The position numbers and the translations under genes are program-made. Below, piece after piece: positions 6,968 to 15,413 of a DNA stretch of 40,694 bases (its first letter is position 1; every line of letters begins with the position of its first letter). The DNA comes from Fuerstiella sp. (GTDB lineage: Bacteria > Planctomycetota > Planctomycetia > Planctomycetales > Planctomycetaceae): contig JABABI010000045.1 in NCBI GenBank assembly GCA_014238335.1, positions 1-40,694 on the forward strand. Reading direction: 5' to 3'. The notes beneath the pieces are model-generated. The model was not told the origin of the DNA. It ran no database searches and was given only the letters and a program-made list of their open reading frames with translations.

Positions 6968-8740
6968 GTGCTCAGATCACATACCTGTGGTGAATTGCGT
7001 CGCGCTCACGAAGGCGCAACCGTGACTCTTTCCGGCTGGGTCAACAGTTACCGGGATCATGGCGAAAACCTGGTCTTTGTTGACCTGAGAGACCGATACG
7101 GGAAGACTCAAATTGTCTTTAATACCGAAGCAAACAGCGACATCGACTCGATTGCACGCAAACTGCGTCGCGAAGACGTCATCCAGGTTGCGGGTGTTGT
7201 CCGCTATCGCGGTGACGACCTTGTGAATCTCAAACTGACCACTGGTGACATTGAAGTTCGTGTCGATAAGTTAACCGTTTTCAGTACCAGTAAGACCCCA
7301 CCATTCGAAGTCGACGGTTCCGACCTGCCCAATGAAGAACTGCGTCTGAAATATCGATTCGTCGACCTGCGCCGCCCGGCCCTGCAGCAGAACATCATTC
7401 TGCGCCACAAGCTGACTCAGGCCGTCCGGCAGTACTTTGACGGACTCGAGTTCCTCGAAATCGAAACTCCAATTCTCGGCCGGAGTACACCGGAAGGTGC
7501 CAGAGACTACCTCGTCCCCAGTCGAGTCCATCAGGGCGCCTTTTATGCTTTGCCGCAGTCGCCGCAGATCTACAAACAGATTCTCATGGTGTCCGGCTTC
7601 GACCGTTACTATCAAATTGCTCGGTGTTTTCGTGACGAGGACCTGCGAGCAGACCGGCAACCCGAGTTCACGCAGATCGATGTCGAAATGACGTTCGTCG
7701 AGCGTGACGACATCCTGAACACCATTGACGGGCTTCTGTCACACTCTGTGAAGCAGGTCCGAGACATTGACCTGCCGACGCCTTTGCCACGTTACACGCA
7801 TGCTGACGTAATGGAACGTTTCGGTTCCGACAAACCTGACCTGCGATTCGGCCTGGAACTGATTGACATTGGTGATATCGCCGCCGCCAGCGATTTTGGT
7901 GTCTTCAAGTCTGTCATCGCCAGCGGTGGCCGTGTCAGGGGCATCAACGCCACCGGCGCCGCAGACAAATACAGTCGCCGTCTGCTGGATAAAGACCTGA
8001 AGGATTTTGTGGGCGAATACGGAGCCAAAGGTCTGGCTTACATGAAAGTCGTCGCTGGCAAACTGGAATCCACCATCGCAAAATTTTTCAGCGACGAACA
8101 GCAGCAGGAAATCATTCAACGCATGAACGGACAGGACGGCGACCTGTTGCTGTTTGTCGCCGATAAAGCCAGTGTGACGTCAAACGCGCTGGCAGCACTG
8201 CGGAACCGACTCGGTAAGGAACTGCAGTTGTACGATCCAAATTTCTTCAGCGCACTCTGGGTGGTGGATTTTCCGCTGCTCACGTGGAACGAAGACGAAA
8301 ACCGATACGATGCAGAACACCATCCGTTCTGCCAGCCACATAAGGAAGACGCAGAACTGCTCGACAGTGCCCCGGCAGAGGTTCGAGCGGACTCGTACGA
8401 CCTTGTGATCAACGGCTACGAAGCTGCCAGCGGAAGTGTTCGTATTCATGATTCGGCGGTTCAGCAACGGGTCTTCGATCTACTAAACATCAAGGAGGAA
8501 GAAGCCGAGGCTCGCTTCGGATTCCTGCTGGAAGCACTCCGCTACGGAGCTCCCCCTCATGCGGGAGTCGCACTGGGGCTGGACCGGTGGGTCATGCTGC
8601 TGGCTGGTGATGACAACATTCGCGATATCGTGGCCTTTCCCAAGACCCAGCGAGCCTCAGATCTGCTTACCGGCGCGCCCGCTGCCGTCGACTCGCAGCA
8701 ATTGCGGGATCTTTCGATTCAGATCGACGAAGTCGAGTAG
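6968..8740 (+). CDS. aspS: Aspartyl-tRNA synthetase
   Basis: Class II synthetase charging tRNA with aspartate. At 590 residues it is the bacterial type. In order it has an N-terminal OB-fold anticodon domain (about 1-110), the catalytic core with motif 2 'CFRDEDLRADRQPEFTQID', the bacterial GAD insertion (about 285-410), and motif 3 'GVALGLDRWVMLL', where Trp stands in for the usual Leu. The start is taken as GTG at 6968 because it yields the family N-terminus 'LRSHTCGELR'; an ATG 57 bases upstream would add unrelated residues. With this numbering, His31 ('RDHG') and Gly82 match the residues tied to tRNA-Asn recognition in the Pseudomonas enzyme, suggesting a non-discriminating AspRS. It converges on yacG. 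Confidence 0.95.
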   Translation: MLRSHTCGELRRAHEGATVTLSGWVNSYRDHGENLVFVDLRDRYGKTQIVFNTEANSDIDSIARKLRREDVIQVAGVVRYRGDDLVNLKLTTGDIEVRVDKLTVFSTSKTPPFEVDGSDLPNEELRLKYRFVDLRRPALQQNIILRHKLTQAVRQYFDGLEFLEIETPILGRSTPEGARDYLVPSRVHQGAFYALPQSPQIYKQILMVSGFDRYYQIARCFRDEDLRADRQPEFTQIDVEMTFVERDDILNTIDGLLSHSVKQVRDIDLPTPLPRYTHADVMERFGSDKPDLRFGLELIDIGDIAAASDFGVFKSVIASGGRVRGINATGAADKYSRRLLDKDLKDFVGEYGAKGLAYMKVVAGKLESTIAKFFSDEQQQEIIQRMNGQDGDLLLFVADKASVTSNALAALRNRLGKELQLYDPNFFSALWVVDFPLLTWNEDENRYDAEHHPFCQPHKEDAELLDSAPAEVRADSYDLVINGYEAASGSVRIHDSAVQQRVFDLLNIKEEEAEARFGFLLEALRYGAPPHAGVALGLDRWVMLLAGDDNIRDIVAFPKTQRASDLLTGAPAAVDSQQLRDLSIQIDEVE

Positions 8741-8846
8741 CAGGACGGCCGCCGCGTTCAGAGGTTTCCGGGGATCATTGGTGCGTCCGACAGCACGACA
8801 TGTCCCCATTTTCTGCAAGTTACCTGAAATTCACACAATCTGAGCA

Positions 8847-9077
8847 TCAGTCTTTCATTGCGTTGCCTTCGCCCGGGCCTGGCAATCCCGGATTGTCCTT
8901 CAGGAACTCGGCGACTTGTGGATCAATATCCTCGACGACGGCGTAACGACCATCGCACCAGCGGAGCAGATCCACTTTGCGGCACCGATCTGTGCAAAAT
9001 GGGAAATGCGACAGGCCCGGCTCTGCAACTGTCGAAAACGCTTTTTCACACACGGGACAGTGGTGTGGCTGAATCAT
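8847..9077 (-). CDS. yacG: DNA gyrase inhibitor / zinc-binding protein YacG
   Basis: A 76-residue zinc protein. The four ligands are Cys7, Cys10, Cys28 and Cys32 ('CPVC' and 'CTDRCR'), followed by 'VDLLRWCDGRYAV', the family pattern 'DLxxWxxxxY.V'. In E. coli YacG binds the GyrB subunit and inhibits gyrase; whether this holds here is inferred. The ATG at 9077 is chosen because it puts the zinc finger at the N-terminus as in the family; the frame is open 129 bases further upstream, but that extension looks unrelated. The acidic Gly/Pro-rich tail is normal. It stands alone, converging on aspS and diverging from the DUF1501 gene. Confidence 0.9.
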   Translation of the reverse strand: MIQPHHCPVCEKAFSTVAEPGLSHFPFCTDRCRKVDLLRWCDGRYAVVEDIDPQVAEFLKDNPGLPGPGEGNAMKD

Positions 9078-9220
9078 TTCTGAATGAATTCCATGTGTTG
9101 GGTCCGGTCGACGTGGACGATATGATGTGAGCACAGAACCATACACCAGGCACAACAGGAATTGGCCAGCGACTGGCCGGAAGTGAATTTGTTGGGGCCG
9201 ACACAAGGACCTTATTCAAC

Positions 9221-10678
9221 ATGTCAATTCCGCATGGGCTTTCTCAGTGTACGGGATTCGATGATTCCGCAGGGATGTCGCGGCGTTCGATTTTGCAAAA
9301 TTTCGGTTTAGGCTTGGGCGGTGTCGCCATGGCCGACCTGCTCAGGTCGTCAACAACACGTGCTGCCGAAGATGCAAAATCTGCTTCGCAAACTGCGGAA
9401 CCGCGGGCGAAACGGGTCATCTACCTGTTTCAAAGCGGTGGTCCGTCGCAGATGGACCTGTTCGACTATAAGCCATTATTGAACGAACTGCAGGGCCAGG
9501 AACTTCCCGCTGAGGTTCGCAAGGGACAACGCCTGACGGCCATGAGCGGAAATCAGGCTACGTTGCCGCTGGTGGGCTCGCCGTTTCAGTTTCAACAGCA
9601 CGGCGACAGCGGGGCGTGGTTAAGCGACCTGCTGCCTCAGACTGCAAACATCGCTGACGATCTGTGCTTCGTCAAATCAATGCACACCCCTGCCATTAAT
9701 CATGGGCCAGCCGTCACGTTCATGCAGTCAGGCAGTCAGTTTCCCGGGCGTCCCAGCATGGGGGCGTGGCTCGATTACGGGCTGGGCTCAGAAAACAGCA
9801 ACCTGCCGGCGTTCGTCGTGATGGTCACGAGAAACAAGGGCGGTCAACCGCTGGTGTCCCGTCTGTGGGGCAGCGGATTTCTGCCGTCGCAGCACCAGGG
9901 AGTGCGCTTCCGTGCCGGCAAAGAACCAGTGCTGTACGTCAACAACCCGGCTGGTCTTGATCGTACCAGCAAACGGCGTATGCTGGACGCGCTGCAGAAA
10001 CTTCACCTTTCGAAAACCGCGGTAACACCGGACCGAGTCGTGGAGACTCAGATCGCTCAGCACGAACTGGCATTCCGCATGCAGGCATCAGTACCGGACG
10101 TGACGGACCTGTCTACAGAGCCGGACCACGCGTTCGAACTCTACGGTGAGGATGCTCGGACACCGGGCACATTTGCCGCAAATTGCCTGCTGGCTCGCCG
10201 ACTTTGTGAAAGAGGTGTCCGGTTTGTTCAGCTTTATCATCCCGGCTGGGACCAGCACGGAGGCCTGCCCGGCGGTATTGCGAAGCAGTGCCAGGAAACT
10301 GACCGCGCCTCGGCAGCGCTGGTCCTGGACCTGAAACAACGCGGTCTGCTGAACGACACGCTGGTCATTTGGGGCGGTGAGTTCGGCCGGACGAATTATT
10401 GCCAGGGACATCTGTCAAAAAATTTCGGACGCGACCATCATCCCCGATGTTTCACCATGTGGATGGCCGGGGGCGGCATCAACGGAGGTACAACATACGG
10501 TCAGACGGACGAATGGTGTTACAATACGGCGATTGATCCCGTGTCTGTCTACGATCTTCATGCCACGCTGCTGCACCTGCTGGGAATCGATCACAAACAA
10601 CTCACGTTCCGCTACCAGGGACGACGTTTCCGGCTCACGGATGTGCACGGCGAAGTCATCTCATCGATTCTGGCGTAG
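9221..10678 (+). CDS. DUF1501 family protein with Tat-like leader
   Basis: A 485-residue exported protein of the DUF1501 family, which has an alkaline-phosphatase/sulfatase-like fold and is very abundant in planctomycetes. The leader has a twin-arginine 'SRRSIL' followed by 'GLGLGGVAMADLL', so Tat export is likely. Family marks are 'RVIYLFQSGGPSQMDLFDYKP', 'DLCFVKSMHTPAINHGPA', 'YHPGWDQHGG', 'LVIWGGEFGRTNYCQG' and 'GRDHHPRCFTMWMAGGGING'. The biochemical role is unproven; in planctomycetes these genes usually sit next to DUF1549/DUF1553 cytochrome-like genes, which are absent here. An AAGGA box lies about 13 bases before the ATG, and an in-frame ATG 18 codons later (just before the RR pair) is an alternative start. 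It converges on the propeller gene after 38 bases. Confidence 0.9.
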   Translation: MSIPHGLSQCTGFDDSAGMSRRSILQNFGLGLGGVAMADLLRSSTTRAAEDAKSASQTAEPRAKRVIYLFQSGGPSQMDLFDYKPLLNELQGQELPAEVRKGQRLTAMSGNQATLPLVGSPFQFQQHGDSGAWLSDLLPQTANIADDLCFVKSMHTPAINHGPAVTFMQSGSQFPGRPSMGAWLDYGLGSENSNLPAFVVMVTRNKGGQPLVSRLWGSGFLPSQHQGVRFRAGKEPVLYVNNPAGLDRTSKRRMLDALQKLHLSKTAVTPDRVVETQIAQHELAFRMQASVPDVTDLSTEPDHAFELYGEDARTPGTFAANCLLARRLCERGVRFVQLYHPGWDQHGGLPGGIAKQCQETDRASAALVLDLKQRGLLNDTLVIWGGEFGRTNYCQGHLSKNFGRDHHPRCFTMWMAGGGINGGTTYGQTDEWCYNTAIDPVSVYDLHATLLHLLGIDHKQLTFRYQGRRFRLTDVHGEVISSILA

Positions 10679-10716
10679 CTGAGCGTCGAAAACACACATG
10701 CTGCCACTGTCACGCA

Positions 10717-12012
10717 TTATTTCCCACGAATCGCCCACAACGCATCGAAGGATCGCAGGTAAATCGTGCCGTTTGACACAGCAGGTGACGCAGCAATCAC
10801 TTCTTTCAGGTCGTTCTTGGCGACGATACTGAATTCCCGTCCGGTTTTCACGACGGTCACCCGGCCATCATCGCGTGCAGTCAGATAGATATGTCCATCG
10901 GCCAACACCGGAGAAGCTCGGTGCCGACCGTTGTGTGTTCGCACATGATAAACTTCTTCCCCCGTCTTCCGATCCAGGCACAGCAGCATTCCGTTCTCAC
11001 GACAAAGGTAGACCAAATCGCCGTGAATCAGTGGCGATGGTACGTCCGGCGTGTTTTTGTCACGACTCCACAGAACAGCTTCTTCGCTGTTCGTCAGGTC
11101 GCCGCTCTGATCCGGACGAATGGCAAACACCGGCCCATTCTTAGCCGTCGGACAGACGATGATACCTTCCGCAGCTGCCGGTGAAGCCACGAAACGCAGC
11201 GTAGGGTGATAATTCCGCGACGGATCGTCGTGCGGATTCAGTCCGCCGAGCCGCCAGAGTTCTTCTCCGTCCTCCAGTGAATGTGCAACTGTGTAGTCGG
11301 CACCGTGAGTAATCAAAAAATTGAGACCGCCGAAGTTGTACAACATTGGCGATGCGTACGAATGCTCGTTCTCGTTACTCGCCTGAGTCACACGGTCGGA
11401 CTTCCAGAGTTCTCTGCCGGTCGCTGCGTCCAGTGCGGCAGTCAGCGCCTCTTGTGTCTCGGCATTCCCTTCGCCATGAATCAACTGGAGAAACAGACGC
11501 CCATCATGCAGAACTGGTGTTGATGACATTCCAAAGGCGATATTAAATTTACCATATCGTTTCTGCAGATCAACCTTCCAGACAGGCTTGCCGGAAAGCT
11601 CGAAGCACGCCAGGTGCCCTGTGCACATCAGGCTCCAGACGTGTTTTCCGTCGGTAACCGGTGACGGAGAAGCTGAGTTCCCTTCATCAACACGGGCATC
11701 CTTATTTCCCCGCCCAACCTCCTGCCACCACTGCTGTTTCCCATCTGTGCCGAAGCATATCAGCAGCAGACTGTCACCTTTGACCGAAGTCAGAAAGATC
11801 TGTTCTTCCCAGATCACCGGAGTGGCCCCCGCCGGTCCTGGCAGTTCAACTCGCCATGCCACATTCTCTTCCGGTCCCCATTCAATGGGTAGGTCCGTCT
11901 CACGGCAGATGCCGTTACTGGTTGGCCCGCGCCACGACGGCCAGTTGTCGGCATGAACGATGTCAGCAACAACGAACGACAGGACGATCAGGCACAATGG
12001 TGTTGTTTTCAC
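10717..12012 (-). CDS. Secreted PQQ-like beta-propeller protein (BamB-like)
   Basis: A 431-residue protein with a signal peptide ('TTPLCLIVLSFVVADIVHA') followed at once by the planctomycete signature 'NWPSWRGPTSNGI'. The rest is a PQQ/quinoprotein-like propeller with repeated blades: 'TPVIWEEQIFLTSVKGDSLLL', 'SPSPVTDGKHVWSL', 'TPVLHDGRLFLQL', 'SPLIHGDLVYLCRENGML' and 'SPVLADGHIYLTARDDG'. No enzyme activity can be assigned; it is probably periplasmic or surface-exposed. The open frame starts with TTG at 12027, but the GTG at 12012 gives a cleaner signal peptide. The gene at 21733-23007 is a paralog. The FG-GAP gene lies about 100 bases upstream on the same strand and may be co-transcribed. 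Confidence 0.88.
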   Translation of the reverse strand: MKTTPLCLIVLSFVVADIVHADNWPSWRGPTSNGICRETDLPIEWGPEENVAWRVELPGPAGATPVIWEEQIFLTSVKGDSLLLICFGTDGKQQWWQEVGRGNKDARVDEGNSASPSPVTDGKHVWSLMCTGHLACFELSGKPVWKVDLQKRYGKFNIAFGMSSTPVLHDGRLFLQLIHGEGNAETQEALTAALDAATGRELWKSDRVTQASNENEHSYASPMLYNFGGLNFLITHGADYTVAHSLEDGEELWRLGGLNPHDDPSRNYHPTLRFVASPAAAEGIIVCPTAKNGPVFAIRPDQSGDLTNSEEAVLWSRDKNTPDVPSPLIHGDLVYLCRENGMLLCLDRKTGEEVYHVRTHNGRHRASPVLADGHIYLTARDDGRVTVVKTGREFSIVAKNDLKEVIAASPAVSNGTIYLRSFDALWAIRGK

Positions 12013-12113
12013 GGCAGGAAGTTCCAATTAGATGACTTGTGTAAGGCGGGAATGTGGACGAAGCGTCCGTGGTTGCAGAGGTCAGCGTCGGTGAGTGCGT
12101 GCGTGGACTTCAA

Positions 12114-13280
12114 TTACCTGCCTGGATTCTGGTACCAGACGACGTTATTACTGCCACGGCCAGCGACCAGAAAATCCACGTCGCCATCTTTGTCCATGTC
12201 AACGACGCGTATATCGTAGGCCTCCTGATTCTCTCCGACAATGTGCCGCACAAACTTTCCGTTGCCGGCATTTTCATACCAGACACACAATTTGCTGCCG
12301 TAGGCACAGGTGGCGGCGTCCATGTCACCATCTCCGTCGATGTCATGGACGGCCAGACAGTGTGGTTCTTTGATTTCAGCATCAATCGTGTGAATCTTCC
12401 ACGACGGAGCTTCAAACCAGATGACTCCGTGGCCATGACCTCGTGATGCCAACAGGTCAACTTTGCCATCGCCGTTGATGTCAGCCGGATGAATATTGGT
12501 GGCTCCGGGATGGTGACCGGGTAACGAATGTTTTTTCCAAGCCTCGCGAGGATTCTTGGGGGCCTCCCACCACGCAAACCATTCCCCCATTCCCGATTTG
12601 TCCGTCCGCCCACCTTTGGCTCCGGTAGCGGCGTCCGGTCGGCCATCGCCGTTGACATCGCCCACTCCCAGATAATGAGTCAGTCCGGGTGCGTCTCGGT
12701 CGGCAAAAATCGTCCGCACCCAGGGATCGCCCGAACGAACGTTCTTCGGTGGCGCGATCCATGCCAGAGAATCGGGAAACGGATCCAGTGGCTGAGCACT
12801 CGTCGCCAGCAGATCGATCCGTCCATCCAGATCCACATCACCTTTGATGACACCATGAATTCCGTGCACCTGGTCGTCGATTAGTCGTCGCTTCCACGGT
12901 TGGGTCAGTGGCTGGTCCGGCTGTTCGTACCACATGATCAACCCTGGATTATATCGAGCACCGATGTAGTCAGCGTCACCGTCACCGTCCACGTCCCATG
13001 TTTCGCTGTGGATGTAACGCCCGCCGTGATCGTCATCCAGTTGCACCACTTTCCAGTCAGGCCCTAAAAACAACCGAGTGACACCACTGCCGGTGTCGGC
13101 GACCACGTCGACAACGCCATCGCCTGTGTAATCGGCAGCAACCGCCGTCATGCATCCTTCGCCTTCGAAGATTGTGTGTTTCGTCCAGGCAGTCTCTGAC
13201 GGCTCATCAGCCACGGCGCCAGCGAAGAGAAGGATGGACGCAAATATTGACTGAGTCACGTGAAGGAGGACTGCGTTCAT
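12114..13280 (-). CDS. Secreted FG-GAP/VCBS repeat protein
   Basis: A 388-residue exported protein with a signal peptide ('LLHVTQSIFASILLFAGAVA') and about seven FG-GAP-like repeats. Each carries a calcium-loop motif of the form D-x-D-x-D-G: 'DYTGDGVVD', 'DVDGDGDAD', 'DVDLDGRID', 'DVNGDGRPD', 'DINGDGKVD', 'DIDGDGDMD' and 'DMDKDGDVD'. The fold is an integrin-like propeller, probably calcium-stabilised and extracellular; the ligand is unknown. The ATG has an AAGGAAC box at good spacing. It lies about 100 bases upstream of the PQQ-like gene on the same strand and is divergent from the MFS transporter. Confidence 0.9.
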   Translation of the reverse strand: MNAVLLHVTQSIFASILLFAGAVADEPSETAWTKHTIFEGEGCMTAVAADYTGDGVVDVVADTGSGVTRLFLGPDWKVVQLDDDHGGRYIHSETWDVDGDGDADYIGARYNPGLIMWYEQPDQPLTQPWKRRLIDDQVHGIHGVIKGDVDLDGRIDLLATSAQPLDPFPDSLAWIAPPKNVRSGDPWVRTIFADRDAPGLTHYLGVGDVNGDGRPDAATGAKGGRTDKSGMGEWFAWWEAPKNPREAWKKHSLPGHHPGATNIHPADINGDGKVDLLASRGHGHGVIWFEAPSWKIHTIDAEIKEPHCLAVHDIDGDGDMDAATCAYGSKLCVWYENAGNGKFVRHIVGENQEAYDIRVVDMDKDGDVDFLVAGRGSNNVVWYQNPGR

Positions 13281-13419
13281 GGAATGTTCCTTGCTGATTC
13301 GGTGGGCAAATCACGGGCAATCGGTATGCTTTGCAACGAACATGTTACGGGAACTTCGGAAAAGATGTAGTCCCCAGCGACTACACTTCACTATCGGGGA
13401 ACCGATGCAAGGACACAGA

Positions 13420-14784
13420 ATGACAGGAGACGAATCGACGAAGTCCCCGTATACGACTCCTGCTGGCGCTGGTTCATCGCCCGAGCCCCCTCTGGGCGGA
13501 GCCGTGATGTCAACGATCCGTTACCGCATCGTCGCAGTCAGCGTGCTGATGGCCTTCAGCCTGTACCTGGACCGAGTTTGTCTGGGCGAGATTGTTAAGT
13601 CCAACTCGTTCAATAATGACGTGCCGTTGTCGAAGGAGCAGATTGGTGCCATTCTGGGGTCATTCTTCTTCACCTATGCTCTGTTTCAGGTGCCGGCTGG
13701 CTGGATCAGCGACCGATTCGGCGCTCGAAAAATGCTGACGGGATACATTCTCGCCTGGTCAGCCCTGACGGCCATGACCGGGTTCATGACTACGGCCTCC
13801 GGTCTGCTGTTAACGCGACTGGGTTGCGGCATCGCTCAGGCCGGTGCGTATCCGACCAGCAATGCCATCCTGAGGCGGTGGACTCGCCTGGAGCAACGCG
13901 GAGTGGCCAATTCGCTGATTTCGTTCGGTGGTCGCCTCGGCGGTACTCTCGCACCGTTTCTGACGACAGTTCTGATTCTATACATCGGAGGCTGGCGCGA
14001 GACTCTGTGGCTGTACGGAGTTGTTGGGATTCTGATTGCCATTGGATACAGGTGGACGGTTCGGGATCGTCCGTCGGAACACCCGGAATGCGATGCGGCG
14101 GAACAGGACTTCATCGGACCGCCGACGGACGACCGTCGCCCGGAAGTGAGAGATATCCTGACAATGCTGGGCGCCTGCTGCACCAGCAGAAGTCTGTGGC
14201 TGAACTCACTCAGCCAGTTTTCCATTAACATTGGCTGGGCCTTTCTGATTACCTGGCTGCCCACGTACCTGAAGGAAGAGAAAGGTCTGTCCGAAACACG
14301 GGGCGCGGTGATGGTCACGATCGTGCTGGCGACAGGGATGCTGGGACAATTAATAGGCGGGTGGGCGACGGACCGCAGTGTCAAGCGCTTTGGACTTCGC
14401 CGTGGTCGAGTGCTGCCCATCACCGTCGCCTGCACGATTGCCGGGATCTCCTATCTCTGTTGCCCATTCATCGATTCCGTCTGGGGCATTGTCGCGTGCT
14501 GCGCAATCGTGTCGCTGATGACAGACGTCGGTAATCCGTCCGTCTGGGGTTTTATGCAGGACGTCGGCGGGCGAAATACCGGTGCGATCTTCGGCTGGGC
14601 CAACATGTGGGGCAATTTCGGTGCGTCCGTGAGCGCTATTATGGTGCCGAAGCTATTGAACTACGGAGCTGAGGACGGCAGTGGACAAACGCTTGTTTTC
14701 ATCGTCTGCGCCAGCGCCTTCTTTGTCGCTGCCATTGCGGCCCTGGGAATGGACGCCACAAAACGGTTGAAAGCAGCTCAGTGA
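13420..14784 (+). CDS. MFS transporter (anion:cation symporter family-like)
   Basis: A 12-helix inner-membrane transporter resembling the ACS family (hexuronate, galactonate or glucarate type). The start of helix 1 is 'VSVLMAFSLYLDRVCLGE'. It is followed by 'SKEQIGAILGSFFFTYALFQ' and the MFS signature 'GWISDRFGARKML'. The second half repeats the pattern with 'GQLIGGWATDRSVKRFGLRRG'. Such proteins import organic acids or sugar acids with protons; the substrate is not readable here. The frame is open back to 13279, which would overlap the divergent FG-GAP start. The ATG at 13420 has AAGGA six bases upstream; 13405 is an alternative. The cytoplasmic N-terminus is about 25 residues of polar sequence. 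Confidence 0.88.
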   Translation: MTGDESTKSPYTTPAGAGSSPEPPLGGAVMSTIRYRIVAVSVLMAFSLYLDRVCLGEIVKSNSFNNDVPLSKEQIGAILGSFFFTYALFQVPAGWISDRFGARKMLTGYILAWSALTAMTGFMTTASGLLLTRLGCGIAQAGAYPTSNAILRRWTRLEQRGVANSLISFGGRLGGTLAPFLTTVLILYIGGWRETLWLYGVVGILIAIGYRWTVRDRPSEHPECDAAEQDFIGPPTDDRRPEVRDILTMLGACCTSRSLWLNSLSQFSINIGWAFLITWLPTYLKEEKGLSETRGAVMVTIVLATGMLGQLIGGWATDRSVKRFGLRRGRVLPITVACTIAGISYLCCPFIDSVWGIVACCAIVSLMTDVGNPSVWGFMQDVGGRNTGAIFGWANMWGNFGASVSAIMVPKLLNYGAEDGSGQTLVFIVCASAFFVAAIAALGMDATKRLKAAQ

Positions 14785-14796
14785 ACATCAAGGCGC

Positions 14797-14832
14797 GGCC
14801 TGCGTTTGTCGCCCGCAGGGCGGGAGCAGGCC
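14797..14832 (+). terminator. Stem-loop after the MFS gene
   Basis: Outer stem ggcctgc/gcaggcc (14797-14803 with 14826-14832) enclosing a second hairpin cgccc-gca-gggcg (14810-14822). It lies 13 bases past the MFS stop with no T tract, so it may be a Rho-assisted terminator or simply an RNA-stabilising hairpin. Confidence 0.45.
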
Positions 14833-15413
14833 CCCACTAGCTGCAACACGGCTGGCTTCCAACGCTGGAAAATGGCGAATTCACCGCGAGCCCACGCGCT
14901 TCACCGGCGACCGTTCCCACGAACAGGATTGACGGTAACCCACTTGCTCTATTGAGTTTCCGTTACCAATGGTCGAGGTTCCAAAAGTAGATTTCCGCCG
15001 GGGCACTGATTTTGGTGAGATGTGACGGCTTACCTCAGAAATGCTGGACTTCAGCGTATAAACAGGAACAATGCGGATTCCTTAGCGATTAGATTCGCAA
15101 ATGCAATCAAATAGGTTTTGCCGAGGCTAACCCCCAATTCGAGTGGCGCAGCAGTGTGCACAGATTTCTGCGTTGTTTTTGAAGGCATTCCTATTGGAAT
15201 GCGGTAAATATATCGGTGAGGCTGGATGCGTGGCACCGTGCTGGGTGAACACAACAGCATCCTTAAGTGACTCTTGCCCGGGGGAATTCCCTGGGTAACT
15301 ACAACATTACCTATCGTTCGCGCATTTGCTGCCGCCGAACGTCGTTAGCCGTTGCGTGGTCATCCTAAACTCATCGTCGACAGGCGAGTTCGTCACATCC
15401 ATCAGGGAACAAG
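14833..15413. other. Intergenic region before the SDR gene
   Basis: About 580 bases without a supportable gene. A 69-residue minus-strand frame at 15051-15260 has no recognisable features and is rejected. No clear promoter was found. Confidence 0.4.

Noticed and set aside
12110..12658. 182-residue minus-strand frame inside the FG-GAP gene
   Set aside because: Out-of-frame shadow of the FG-GAP repeats, whose Asp/Gly codons keep other frames open.
14833..15413. A tRNA or other small RNA in the gap
   Set aside because: No T-loop or acceptor pairing could be found by eye.
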